Positions 1 through 7,597 of a DNA stretch of 20,738 nt are shown here, piece after piece. Origin of the DNA: CAYWNA01 sp964459305 (GTDB lineage: Bacteria; Planctomycetota; Planctomycetia; Pirellulales; Pirellulaceae); contig CAYWNA010000241.1 in the NCBI GenBank assembly GCA_964459305.1, forward strand, positions 1-20,738. Direction: 5' to 3'. The translations under genes were made by a program, and so were the position numbers. The notes beneath the pieces were generated by a model. That model was not told the origin of the DNA. It saw only the letters and a list, made by a program, of their open reading frames with translations, and did no database searches. The first letter of the stretch is position 1. Each line of letters opens with the position of its first letter.

Positions 1-69
1 TTACGATTAAGAAGGGCCGGTCATACGGTTACTGGGCTGTGAACGCTTACGTACCAATGCGAGTAATAC

Positions 70-633
70 TCAAATGTTCTGCAGCTCCTTTGCCAGCAGT
101 CGTGCACCCGCCTGTACAAACTTGGCGCACTTCTGTGACTTCACGCTTTCCATCAGCTTCTTTCGGTCTTCGGGCTTGGTCAGATCCAGCCCGGACAAAG
201 ACCGGCAGTCCGTGTGACCGAATTCCTTTTCGAACGCGCAACGAAGCCGCCCGACGGCCGACAGTGTCTGCATTTTTTTCTTCGGATACTTTTTCTCTTT
301 GGCCGCTACGGCAAGTGAGAGGACCATCGCCGAGCTTGTAATGACGCCGCATGTTTCTCCCTGCAGCCCGACTCCGCCTGCCAGACCCAATGCAATGTCT
401 GGTACCAGGTTGCTTTCGATCCCCAAGGCTTCACAACCGGCCATCAGGATTGATTCACAACACGTGCGTTTGCCGGGTATGAAGTGTTCGTGCGCTCTTG
501 CTGCGAGCTTGTCAGCGTCGATCTTGCATCGAGCCGTGTTCTCGTCCGCGCGTGCCGCTGTCAGCGGCACGAACGAACCGGCGGCACACGTGAACCCAAA
601 CGCACATCTGTCCAAGAACTCGCGTCTCTTCAT
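70..633 (-). CDS. Tat-exported C_GCAxxG_C_C family redox protein
   Basis: 187 aa. The N-terminus MKRREFLDRCAFGF is followed by a hydrophobic stretch ending in TAARA around residue 29, as in a twin-arginine signal. The mature part has CCESILMAGCEALG (residues 58-71), then a Gly-rich stretch LAGGVGLQGETCG (84-96) and two later Cys in LRCAFEKEFGHTDC, the pattern of the C_GCAxxG_C_C family of small, probably redox or metal-binding proteins of unknown reaction. I chose the start at 633 because AAGGAG lies seven bases upstream; an earlier in-frame ATG at 651 has no such site. It is the last gene on the strand of the nickel-uptake operon but lies 254 bases behind nikO, so it may have its own promoter. 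Nothing else recognisable is seen in that gap. The family call is good, the role is unknown. Confidence 0.85.
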   Translation of the reverse strand: MKRREFLDRCAFGFTCAAGSFVPLTAARADENTARCKIDADKLAARAHEHFIPGKRTCCESILMAGCEALGIESNLVPDIALGLAGGVGLQGETCGVITSSAMVLSLAVAAKEKKYPKKKMQTLSAVGRLRCAFEKEFGHTDCRSLSGLDLTKPEDRKKLMESVKSQKCAKFVQAGARLLAKELQNI

Positions 634-887
634 TTGGTAGCTCCTTTTCAACCTGCAGTTACGGACCAGTGTATTCTCGCGAGTCTACGACCGAATTTCA
701 CATGCTGCAAGCCTTCCTCCTGGGATGACAGGTGGCGAAAAACTGGCAGATCCAAATCTGGTGCCAGCCGAGATGTCAGCGTTCAGGACGTGAAAGAATT
801 GCAGGTCTGCAACATATTGCGTTGCGTCATTGCAGCTATGCATCCTGACTGAGGTTGGGTTCTGTCTCTCGTTCAGGCATCTGTGAA

Positions 888-1553
888 TCAAGAACCGTTG
901 GTCGGCTCCAGCCGTCCGTCGAAGAGTCTCAGACACCTTGTGGAGAGTCTCTCCAACTGGGTCCGGTCATGCGACACGATCACCATCGCCTGGGGTAGAC
1001 TTGCCAGGATGTCCATAACTCGCTCGGTCGCCCCGGCGTCGAGGCCGGACGTAGGCTCGTCCAAGAGCAGTACCTCCGGTTCCATGGCCAGCACAGCAGC
1101 GAGGGCGACCAGGCGTTTTTCGCCGCCGGACAGCTTGTAGGTGATCCGGTCTTCGTAGCCGCCCAAGCCGAGCGTCTCGAGCGTTTGGGCGACGATGCGG
1201 CGGACTTCCTCGCGTGGTTTTCCCAGGTTCAGCGGCCCGAAGGCGACGTCTTCGGCCACCGTGGGGCAGAAAAGCTGATCGTCGGAATCTTGGAAAAGCA
1301 GCCCCGCCCGGCGGCGGACCTCGTGGAAATCGCTCTCCTTGGAGCGGACTTTGCCGAATACCTCCACCCGGCCAGTCGTGGGACGTAGTAGTCCGACGAT
1401 CAACCCCAACAAGGTTGTTTTGCCGCTGCCGTTGGGACCGGTCAGGCCGATGCGGTCCGAACGCGTCAGGTGAAAGCTGCACCCGGAAAGCACGATCCGC
1501 TCCGGAGCGTAGGAGAAGTTTATATCGCCCAGCAAAACCAATGTGTCATTCAT
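888..1553 (-). CDS. nikO: Nickel/cobalt ECF transporter ATPase (NikO/CbiO)
   Basis: 221 aa ATP-binding cassette subunit that powers energy-coupling-factor uptake of Ni(II) or Co(II) on the cytoplasmic face. Walker A GPNGSGKTT is near residue 40, the Q-loop is in LLFQDSDDQLF, the signature LSGGEKR follows, and Walker B VLLLDEPTSGLD ends with the H-loop in VIVSHD. It has the normal length for CbiO. The start at 1553 overlaps the stop of the upstream membrane subunit (ATGA, 1550-1553), so the two are translationally coupled; a longer reading from 1610 would run deep into nikQ. Nickel is favoured over cobalt because nikK, nikL and nikR are present. Confidence 0.93.
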   Translation of the reverse strand: MNDTLVLLGDINFSYAPERIVLSGCSFHLTRSDRIGLTGPNGSGKTTLLGLIVGLLRPTTGRVEVFGKVRSKESDFHEVRRRAGLLFQDSDDQLFCPTVAEDVAFGPLNLGKPREEVRRIVAQTLETLGLGGYEDRITYKLSGGEKRLVALAAVLAMEPEVLLLDEPTSGLDAGATERVMDILASLPQAMVIVSHDRTQLERLSTRCLRLFDGRLEPTNGS

Positions 1554-2329
1554 GACCACTCCAACACGGCCAACAACACCAGAACCACCAAGGTGGCCGC
1601 GGCGAACCATACATCACGACGAGAAAGCGCAAAATGGTCCAAGAGGTAGAACCGTCCGCGGAAACCGCGGCATTTCATGGCGGCCACAATGCGTTCCGAA
1701 CGATCCAGGCTGCGCACCAACAGCATCCCTACCAGATAGCCGTAAGTGCGATATGTGTGAGCGCTGACCCGTGGCCGAAACCCTCGTATTTTCATAGCCG
1801 TCCTCAGCCGCAGGTACTCGCCGTGAAGCACGTCCAGGTATCGGACGGTGAATAGCAGCAAGTGGGTGAGCTTTTCCGGAACACCCAAATGCCTCAATGC
1901 GTGGCCCAGCGTAATGATGTCCAAGGTACCCAACAACACCATGATCCACAGCACAATCGCGTTGGCCTTCAAGGCGATCGTCATCGCCAAAAGAAGTCCT
2001 TCCTTGCTGTACTGAACGGGACCGAACGCGACCAGCGGCGACTGGCCGCTACTGAATGGCAGCAGCAGGATGATAAACAGCGCGAAGATGTTGACTGGTA
2101 CCAGCCGTTTGATGGCTCCCAGCGGTCGCATTCCGGTGATCGCGGTCCCAAGAGCGGCCATTGCCAACGCGACGCCGAGTGTCAACAGATCGTTGGCCGC
2201 CGCAACCACAACCGAAAAAAGAACAGCGGTGGCGATCCGGGTTCGCGGATCGACGGAATCCATGAACGAAGCTCGTAGGGCCAGCGACGAGGTGCCAATG
2301 AAGGACGATCGATGGGACGCGCTCGCCAT
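1550..2329 (-). CDS. nikQ: ECF transporter transmembrane subunit (NikQ/CbiQ)
   Basis: 259 aa CbiQ-family T-component. The N-terminal part has the family element DPRTRIATAVLFS (about residues 26-38), followed by several hydrophobic segments. The C-terminal half carries the coupling helices, with the arginine-rich LLVRSLDRSERIVAAMKCRGFRGRF (given here only to mark the A-R-G style coupling motifs), which contact the ATPase. A final membrane segment is VWFAAATLVVLVLLAVL. It couples ATP hydrolysis by NikO to the NikM substrate-binding membrane protein. It lies 29 bases behind nikL. No clear Shine-Dalgarno precedes 2329 or the alternative in-frame ATG at 2263, so the exact start is uncertain. Confidence 0.9.
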   Translation of the reverse strand: MASASHRSSFIGTSSLALRASFMDSVDPRTRIATAVLFSVVVAAANDLLTLGVALAMAALGTAITGMRPLGAIKRLVPVNIFALFIILLLPFSSGQSPLVAFGPVQYSKEGLLLAMTIALKANAIVLWIMVLLGTLDIITLGHALRHLGVPEKLTHLLLFTVRYLDVLHGEYLRLRTAMKIRGFRPRVSAHTYRTYGYLVGMLLVRSLDRSERIVAAMKCRGFRGRFYLLDHFALSRRDVWFAAATLVVLVLLAVLEWS

Positions 2330-2358
2330 AGTCTTGAATCGAACATGGCCGGCGTGGA

Positions 2359-3093
2359 TTACTTGCCTGCCACTGCTCCCTTTTCCTTTCGCCGGGCTCC
2401 CAGGAAGTAAGAGACCAAGCCCATGATGCCCAGGATATACCCAATTCCGCCCAGGATATCCTGTAGACGTAGGCGGGCTTTCGATTTGTCCAGATCCTTC
2501 CGCAGGGCGGCGACTTGCTGGGCCAAAGCTCGAATCTCCGCGGTTAGGTTTTCCTCGTCGTGCGTCTTCATTGGGGCGTGTTGGTGGTCGTGTTGGTCGC
2601 CGTGCGTCGCAGGTGATGCCGGATCGGCTTCGCTCACCGAATCGCCAGGGCTGTCAGCCGGCAGATCCCGCGGCAGTTCGTCGGCTTCGACCGTGTATTC
2701 CGCCTGATGGCCCAACCCCGCGTCCACGATCAGCTTGTGGTCGCAGCGCAGCCGGGGTTCGAACGTGAACTTGCCCTCCTGGTCCGTCGAGGTCTTGCCG
2801 AGTACTCCGCCGCCCGGAGAGACGATAGTGACCGTCACGTTGCGGGCCGGGTCGCCGCCGTGGAAGTAGACCTCGCCTTCGACGGTGTTTCCCTGGACGG
2901 TCGCAAAGACAAATGTTTTGTGGGCTGATGCAGGTTTGGTGTACAACACGCCGCACAGCAAGGCCAAGGCAAGCAATTCGGGCCGTAGAGATTTGATTGC
3001 ATAGGGCAGGCGGATCGCCAGCCACCGGCTTTTGAGGAACCCAACAGGCGGGCTGCCTGAGCCATGATGTTCCTCGGCAGGGCGATTGTACAT
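2359..3093 (-). CDS. nikL: NikL/CbiL-like periplasmic nickel transport component
   Basis: 244 aa. It has a long N-terminal region with a hydrophobic core (LLALALLCGVLY), and a likely cleavage site ASA before His58, so the mature protein would begin HKTFVFA. This is followed by an Ig-like domain (VEGEVYFHGGDPARN, later TDQEGKFTFEP), as in NikL/CbiL-type auxiliary proteins. Then come a His-rich linker (THGDQHDHQHAP), a predicted coiled coil (LTAEIRALAQQVAALRKDL) and a C-terminal membrane anchor (ILGGIGYILGIMGLVSYFLG) ending in basic residues. The start at 3093 is supported by GGAG seven bases upstream, 13 bases after the nikM stop. Known role of the family: small-subunit partner of NikM needed for metal loading. 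The His linker fits nickel binding, which is inference. Confidence 0.85.
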   Translation of the reverse strand: MYNRPAEEHHGSGSPPVGFLKSRWLAIRLPYAIKSLRPELLALALLCGVLYTKPASAHKTFVFATVQGNTVEGEVYFHGGDPARNVTVTIVSPGGGVLGKTSTDQEGKFTFEPRLRCDHKLIVDAGLGHQAEYTVEADELPRDLPADSPGDSVSEADPASPATHGDQHDHQHAPMKTHDEENLTAEIRALAQQVAALRKDLDKSKARLRLQDILGGIGYILGIMGLVSYFLGARRKEKGAVAGK

Positions 3094-3106
3094 CGGACAT
3101 CTCCGT

Positions 3107-3742
3107 CTAACGACTCGGTACAAGCAGCGGCGACTCGAACAGTTCCGGCCGTACCTTGCGGATAAACACGACTACGCTTCCCGTTACCAGGCCTTCGACA
3201 GCGGCAACCGCCAAGTGAAACCCCAATACGGCTTTTCCCAGCAGTTCGAACTCCTTTCCAGCGATCCAGAGCGCGGAGGCGGTCAATAATGCGCCCAGCA
3301 ACATTGCCAGCGCTCCTGCCGCCAAGCCAGCCGAGAACGCGAGCCCATCGTGCCGCCAAATCACCGCTCGACGAAACAAGCAATAGCAAACCACCGCCGG
3401 CAGCCCCATCGTCAGCGTGTTGACTCCCAAAGCCAACAGTCCGCCGTGTCCGAACATGATCGCCTGCAACAACAGGGCAATCAGCAGCGCGGGAAACGCC
3501 GCCCAGCCGAGAATCAGCCCCATCAATCCACTGAGCACCAGATGCACGCTAGTTACGCCCAGTGGGACGTGGATTAGCGACACCACAAAAAAAGCTGAAC
3601 TGACGATGGCCACTTGCGGCACCTGTTCGTAGTCCATTTTGCGCAGACCCAGGGCGGTTCCCGCGGCGCTGGCAACTGCGCCCACGCACAGCACCGCGAT
3701 CCCCTCCGTCGAGCCCGACAATACCGCTTCGTGAATGTGCAT
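3107..3742 (-). CDS. nikM: Nickel ECF transporter substrate-specific subunit (NikM/CbiM)
   Basis: 211 aa, almost entirely hydrophobic with about six to seven membrane segments. It begins MHIHEAVLSG. In the CbiM/NikM family the N-terminal Met-His2 and a conserved internal His chelate the metal, and here H2 and the His-containing VTSVHLVLSG (near residue 67) are present. LLQAIMFGHGGLLALGVNT is the family's central signature. It starts 8 bases behind the nikK stop and is followed by nikL. This is the S-component that binds and translocates the ion in complex with NikQ and NikO. Confidence 0.93.
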   Translation of the reverse strand: MHIHEAVLSGSTEGIAVLCVGAVASAAGTALGLRKMDYEQVPQVAIVSSAFFVVSLIHVPLGVTSVHLVLSGLMGLILGWAAFPALLIALLLQAIMFGHGGLLALGVNTLTMGLPAVVCYCLFRRAVIWRHDGLAFSAGLAAGALAMLLGALLTASALWIAGKEFELLGKAVLGFHLAVAAVEGLVTGSVVVFIRKVRPELFESPLLVPSR

Positions 3743-3750
3743 GGGATGTG

Positions 3751-4620
3751 CTACTTGGCGTTCACCTGCACGGTCAGTGTCGAGATGTACATGGTCCGCT
3801 CGTAAGTGTCGCCTTTGCGAAGGTGACTGAACTCCGAGCGGTCGTTTCTATCTCCGTCGTAAGTGCCTGGCGTTTCGTCGAAGTACTTGATGAAGAACGT
3901 GTGTTGGCCGCCCACAATCAATGGAAAGGTGACTTCTCCAGTTTTCGGATCGGCGGTGGCTTCGATGGACCATTCCCGCGTCTGGACCCTGGGATCCTCA
4001 GGCGGCGGCACGGCGCCCTGGGTCGTGGCGGATACAACGACGTTTCTGCCGCCGATTGGCTTCCCCTTCCGCAACACCTTGACCGTCACCAGCTCGCCAG
4101 ACTTCAGGTCTCTGGAAAACGCCATGGGAACGATCTCCAGATCGAATCCGAGCGGGGCGATCGTTTCATTCCGGTCTCCGCTGACATAGGTGAACGATTT
4201 GCCGTACATCACGATTCGGGTCTTCGCCGGAATGCCATGGAATTCCTTATCGATAATCCCCACCTGTAGATCGGCTCCGATGACATGATAACCCGGAGCA
4301 CTGGGGTCGATCTTCGCAGTGAAGCTGTCATTGGCCTTGGCTAGGTCTAAGGCCGCACGTCCGTTCGGCCCCAGCACGCAAGCGGTCAACTTGCTTTGCT
4401 GGCCAGCCAGCCTTGGGCCGGTTTCCTTGTGACCTGAGTGTCCCCAGCAGACATGGATCTCGTGTTCTTCGCCAACCTCTCCGGCTGGGTTCGTCTCGAT
4501 CCACAACTGATGTGCACGTGCCGGGGGCGTGCACAGAAACATGGCTACTGCGGGCAGAAGCCCGGCGGCAAGGAAACCGGCCAGTGGTGTCGTCGGGGCT
4601 GTTATTCGAAGTCTGTACAT
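3751..4620 (-). CDS. nikK: NikK-like DUF4198 periplasmic protein of nickel uptake
   Basis: 289 aa. A signal peptide (MYRLRIT, hydrophobic core AGFLAAGLLPAVAMFL) ends PPARA, so the mature protein would start HQLWIETN with an N-terminal His, the hallmark of DUF4198/NikK proteins. The rest is beta-rich with conserved DUF4198-type segments (FEHGKP-like MVTVKVLRKGKPIGG and GEVTFPLIVGGQHTFFIKY). The start at 4620 is set by GAGG five bases upstream; the open frame continues upstream to 4710 without support. It lies between the tetrapyrrole-methylase-like gene (70-base gap) and nikM (8-base gap). Known family role: extracytoplasmic component of NikKMLQO-type nickel transport; direct metal binding is inferred. 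Confidence 0.85.
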   Translation of the reverse strand: MYRLRITAPTTPLAGFLAAGLLPAVAMFLCTPPARAHQLWIETNPAGEVGEEHEIHVCWGHSGHKETGPRLAGQQSKLTACVLGPNGRAALDLAKANDSFTAKIDPSAPGYHVIGADLQVGIIDKEFHGIPAKTRIVMYGKSFTYVSGDRNETIAPLGFDLEIVPMAFSRDLKSGELVTVKVLRKGKPIGGRNVVVSATTQGAVPPPEDPRVQTREWSIEATADPKTGEVTFPLIVGGQHTFFIKYFDETPGTYDGDRNDRSEFSHLRKGDTYERTMYISTLTVQVNAK

Positions 4621-4690
4621 GTCTACCTCGCTTTCTAACGATTTTTGAGTGCAATCAGCATACAGGACGGTGCGTGTTTTGACGTGGGCC

Positions 4691-5602
4691 CTAGTCTTTC
4701 TTAGACGCATTGGTTTTCATGTAACGATGTGTCAGAAAGTCACCAATGTAAATCAAATATTCAAAGGGCAGCTTCTGCGGGGCAATTCGATCTAGGATTG
4801 TTCCAAGTGTGGCCTGAATGACCTCTTCCTTCCCCGCGTATCCAGCGTGCTTGACCACCGCCACGGGTGTTTCGGGCGGATAGTTGATCGAGAGTTTATC
4901 GATAAACTCCTCGAACTGCGTCTTCATGGTAAACAGCACCATCGTGGTTTGATGCACGGATAGCTTGTCGATCGTGTCCGTTTTCCCCGGCCAGTCGGCC
5001 GCCGTCAGAATCACCGACTTGGTGCGTTCACCGGTCGTAACGCCCCTACAGAGTGCCGCATTACCGGCATTGAAGCAGCTTACACCAGGGACGACGGCCG
5101 GATGCAAATCTTCGAATTCCTCCAGGCACCATGCCCAAGGGCCATAGATCAGCGGATCGCCATGGTCGACAATAGCGACGGTTTTACCTTGGTCGATCGC
5201 TCGACGAACCATGCCGATGAACTCGTTTCGTTTGCGTGCGATCTCCTCGCACCGTCGACGTTCTTCGCCCTCCAGCTCAGAGGGATCCTGCCCATAGTAT
5301 GGAAATAGCCTCCAGTAGCCGTGAATAACCTCCTTGCCGTCCAGATACGTCGCGAATTTCGCTTCGATACTCTCCATACAGAAGATCACATCCGCCTTCT
5401 TGATCGTATCGATGGCCCGCAGCGTAATCAGATCGGGATCGCCGGGGCCGACGCCCACCAAGCAAAACTGATCTGATGTCGTAGGCTTTTCGGTCGCCAC
5501 CGCATACCGGGGGGCCAAATCCCAGGCACCAGCGATCACGATGACGCCCAACAGACAAATCAAGATGCGTCGCGAGATGCTCGTTTGCTTTGCCATAGTC
5601 AT
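4691..5602 (-). CDS. Tetrapyrrole methylase-fold protein with N-terminal export signal
   Basis: 303 aa. Residues about 44-270 match the S-adenosylmethionine-dependent tetrapyrrole (corrin/porphyrin) methylase fold: FCLVGVGPGDPDLITLRA (Gly-rich SAM loop), IKKADVIF, VAIVDHGDPLIYGPW, VVPGVSCFNAGNAALCRG and a C-terminal TPVAVVKHAGYAGKEEVIQ. Members of this fold normally act in the cytoplasm in cobalamin or sirohaem synthesis. Here the N-terminus is basic (MTMAKQTSISRRI), then hydrophobic (LICLLGVIVIAGAW), then AVATEK, a signal peptide or anchor that by the positive-inside rule would place the domain outside the membrane. It is the first gene of the nickel operon; AAGGAG lies just upstream of two closely spaced ATGs (5602 and 5596). 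The fold is clear; substrate, activity and location are inferred. Confidence 0.82.
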   Translation of the reverse strand: MTMAKQTSISRRILICLLGVIVIAGAWDLAPRYAVATEKPTTSDQFCLVGVGPGDPDLITLRAIDTIKKADVIFCMESIEAKFATYLDGKEVIHGYWRLFPYYGQDPSELEGEERRRCEEIARKRNEFIGMVRRAIDQGKTVAIVDHGDPLIYGPWAWCLEEFEDLHPAVVPGVSCFNAGNAALCRGVTTGERTKSVILTAADWPGKTDTIDKLSVHQTTMVLFTMKTQFEEFIDKLSINYPPETPVAVVKHAGYAGKEEVIQATLGTILDRIAPQKLPFEYLIYIGDFLTHRYMKTNASKKD

Positions 5603-5737
5603 TTCTCTCCTTTTCGTGGTAACAGGATTGTCCGAATTCCTTGTTTAACGGCAAGCCAAAGGCGACTGAGTGGCGTATTCGCCGACGCCTTCGCCTGCCG
5701 TCAAATGCGAATGTTATTTCGCGAGCGTTGCTACCGT

Positions 5738-6745
5738 TCAGAACTTGGCGGGCGCTTCACCACCGTTGCGTGATCCTAAGGCACGCCAGGTTTGCAGGTC
5801 GATGCTGTCACTGACGAAACGCACCGAACCGTCGCACAGAAGCACATTCACGCCACCGGGGTGGCGGCTGCGAGCGGCGATCCACAACGACCGTAGCGGA
5901 GCCCATACGGCGCAATCCGGCATCGCAGAGTTCGGTGTCCACCAATGATAGTACGCCGAATACAGCACGAAGCCATCGACCCAACGCGCCCCATGGCGTG
6001 CCGGCGAAGCCTGCGACCCGAACGGCGAACAGCGTTGCTCGCTGAGCGTGCCATTCCGAAACCCCACCGTCACCAGTCCTCGGTTCTCTTGCGTAAGGGT
6101 GAACGATCCGGAATCACTTGAGGCCAATAGGCTTTCAGAAAAAGCGGCCGTGTTACTTGTCCCGTCGATGATGTCGGCAAAACGAATCGGGTCTGTGGAC
6201 CTGAAGATCCCGTCGGTATCAAACACCGCTGTTCCCGTTTGAGTCGGTTGGCCTCTTCCCCAGCAAGCCAAATAGTTGGTGGGACCAAATTCCGCGTGCA
6301 CTCTTTGGCCCGTGTCGCTTGGGCACAGCATAAACGGGATGATCACGCGGACCGGTTCCTGGTTGTCCGGGTGTACGCCATACCCTGGCCCGCGATAAAC
6401 TCCCGTGTGCCCATAAAGGGGCATCTCCAGGTTCAATGCGTCGTAGGCGTTGTACTGTTCCATGTACGGGCTGAGCATCGCCAGCGGCCCCCACCGATAC
6501 TGCCAGCCGGGGATCTGCGTGTAACCAAGGCAGGACTTCGAAGGTGAGCCCACGGGGAGCTCTTTGTACGTGCTATGGAAATTGTGCATGGCCACGCCGA
6601 TTTGTTTCAAGTTGTTGCTGCACTCCGTCCGTCGCGCCGCCTCTCGCGCCATCTGGATTGCCGGCATCAGCAGGGCGACCAAAATGCCGATGATGGCAAT
6701 CACCACGAGCAGTTCGACCAAAGTGAATCCCGTGTTTCTCTTCAT
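5738..6745 (-). CDS. DUF1559 pseudopilin-like protein next to nikR
   Basis: 335 aa. It starts MKRNTGFTLVELLVVIAIIG, a class III prepilin leader cut after Gly6, and continues with MAREAARRTECSNNLKQIG. The C-terminal part has HPGGVNVLLCDGSVRFVSDSI, the H-G-G...DGS motif typical of planctomycete DUF1559 proteins. I chose 6745 because a GGGGG-rich site lies upstream and the leader begins there; the frame extends to 6832 without support. It is divergent from nikR and lies upstream of the nickel operon on the same strand (135-base gap), so it may be co-transcribed with it. The gap holds short GC-rich inverted repeats (for example GCGAA/TTCGC at 5707-5722) but no clear terminator. The family's function is not established. 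Confidence 0.93.
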   Translation of the reverse strand: MKRNTGFTLVELLVVIAIIGILVALLMPAIQMAREAARRTECSNNLKQIGVAMHNFHSTYKELPVGSPSKSCLGYTQIPGWQYRWGPLAMLSPYMEQYNAYDALNLEMPLYGHTGVYRGPGYGVHPDNQEPVRVIIPFMLCPSDTGQRVHAEFGPTNYLACWGRGQPTQTGTAVFDTDGIFRSTDPIRFADIIDGTSNTAAFSESLLASSDSGSFTLTQENRGLVTVGFRNGTLSEQRCSPFGSQASPARHGARWVDGFVLYSAYYHWWTPNSAMPDCAVWAPLRSLWIAARSRHPGGVNVLLCDGSVRFVSDSIDLQTWRALGSRNGGEAPAKF

Positions 6746-6762
6746 CGGTGTTCCCCCTTTCG

Positions 6763-6804
6763 TGGCGTCATACGTATTATGCATTTGTAATACCGCACAC
6801 GCCA
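6763..6804. promoter_or_regulatory. Nested dyad between DUF1559 and nikR, possible face-to-face promoters
   Basis: Two perfect inverted repeats share one centre (between 6783 and 6784): outer TGGCGT (6763-6768) with ACGCCA (6799-6804), and inner GTATTA (6774-6779) with TAATAC (6788-6793). On the plus strand TGGCGT is followed after 17 bases by TGTAAT (6786-6791); on the minus strand TGGCGT is followed after 17 bases by CATAAT. This gives -10-like hexamers on both strands at promoter spacing, although the -35 matches are poor. The site is 18 bases from the DUF1559 start and 140 from nikR. It could be an operator for NikR or another dimeric regulator, but its spacing does not match the E. coli NikR site. 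Confidence 0.5.
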
Positions 6805-6872
6805 GTATCGCTACTGATCTGGTTCTTTGCAAGGGGGGTACGCTCCTGTTACGCTGGCATAGCGTGCGGATT

Positions 6873-6906
6873 CGATTGGCAGCTTTATTGGTCGATTGGA
6901 ACCAAT
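6873..6906. promoter_or_regulatory. CGATTGG direct and inverted repeats upstream of nikR
   Basis: CGATTGG occurs at 6873-6879 and again at 6893-6899, exactly 20 bases apart (two helical turns). ATTGGT at 6887-6892 is inversely repeated as ACCAAT at 6901-6906 with an 8-base spacer. The cluster ends 37 bases before the nikR start. This looks like a regulator-binding site, possibly for autoregulation, but no known consensus is matched. Confidence 0.3.
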
Positions 6907-6943
6907 CACAGCGTTCCGAAGCTCAGGATTCGAGGAGTCGTTC

Positions 6944-7357
6944 ATGTCCGAAATCGTCCGCTTCAGCGTTTCCGTCGAGGAAGACCTGCTGGAGAAATTC
7001 GATGAATACTGCGGGCAGGAGCAGTTTGCGACTCGCAGCGAAGCGGTGCGTCAACTGATTCGCGATCGGCTTACGAGCCGCGCTTGGGAGACAGGAAATC
7101 ACGAAGTGGCGGGTACCTTGACGCTGGTCTACGATCACCACCATGCACAGCTAGGTAAACGGCTCACGAGACTGCAGCACGACAACACCGACTTGATCGT
7201 CTCGACCACACACATCCACCTGACCCACGATCTGTGCCTGGAGGTCATCATCCTCCGCGGCTCGGCCGATCACCTGCAGCAGATCGCCGCACAACTGAAA
7301 GGCCTGAAAGGCATCCACAAAGGCGAACTGGTGATGGCCAGCGCGCCGCACGAATGA
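6944..7357 (+). CDS. nikR: Nickel-responsive transcriptional regulator NikR
   Basis: 137 aa. The N-terminal ribbon-helix-helix domain is IVRFSVSVEEDLLEKFDEYC followed by RSEAVRQLIRDRL. The C-terminal ACT-like domain has the four Ni(II) ligands at the expected spacing: His79, then His90 and His92 in TTHIHLTHDLCLE, and Cys98 (E. coli His76, His87, His89, Cys95). The start at 6944 follows GAGGAG by six bases; an upstream in-frame ATG (6896) has no support. As a homotetramer, NikR binds operator DNA when nickel-loaded and usually represses nickel uptake, so the NikKMLQO operon and the divergent DUF1559 gene are the likely local targets. Confidence 0.96.
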   Translation: MSEIVRFSVSVEEDLLEKFDEYCGQEQFATRSEAVRQLIRDRLTSRAWETGNHEVAGTLTLVYDHHHAQLGKRLTRLQHDNTDLIVSTTHIHLTHDLCLEVIILRGSADHLQQIAAQLKGLKGIHKGELVMASAPHE

Positions 7358-7437
7358 AACGATTGCGGCAGCGATTCAGACGTAACAGGGCAGAGCTCGA
7401 TCTACGCGTCGACTCCAGGAAGAACCTCGCTTGTCTT

Positions 7438-7548
7438 TCAGCAAAGCGTTTCGCGGAATGCCTCGAACCTAGTGAGGATGCTCTGCCGGTCCTCCCTCGC
7501 GTAGTCGGTCTCTATCTTGATGAAGCGAAATCCGTTTTCCTTGATTCC
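7438..7548 (-). pseudogene. C-terminal remnant resembling HgdB/double-cubane reductase family
   Basis: Reading the minus strand gives GIKENGFRFIKIETDYARED, then RQSILTRFEAFRETLC and a stop at 7438. The pattern of a short strand, IETDY, a few residues, then a helix with RFEAF resembles the extreme C-terminus of 2-hydroxyacyl-CoA dehydratase / double-cubane-cluster proteins. No upstream part of such a gene exists; nikR (plus strand) and the cassette promoter flank it. It fills most of the 240-base gap after nikR. The assignment rests on a short match and is tentative. Confidence 0.4.
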
Positions 7549-7597
7549 GGTTGTGTGATGTTTCCATGAATACCCACGAAGCCCCTCATGATGAGCG

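Noticed and set aside
5603..5737. Cobalamin or NiCo riboswitch upstream of the nickel operon
   Set aside because: No recognisable B12-box or other riboswitch core was found, only short GC-rich inverted repeats.
6763..6804. Assigning the nikR-upstream dyad as a classical NikR site
   Set aside because: The E. coli type site is GTATGA-N16-TCATAC; here the inner half-sites are 8 bases apart and the outer ones 30, so I only call it a candidate regulatory dyad.
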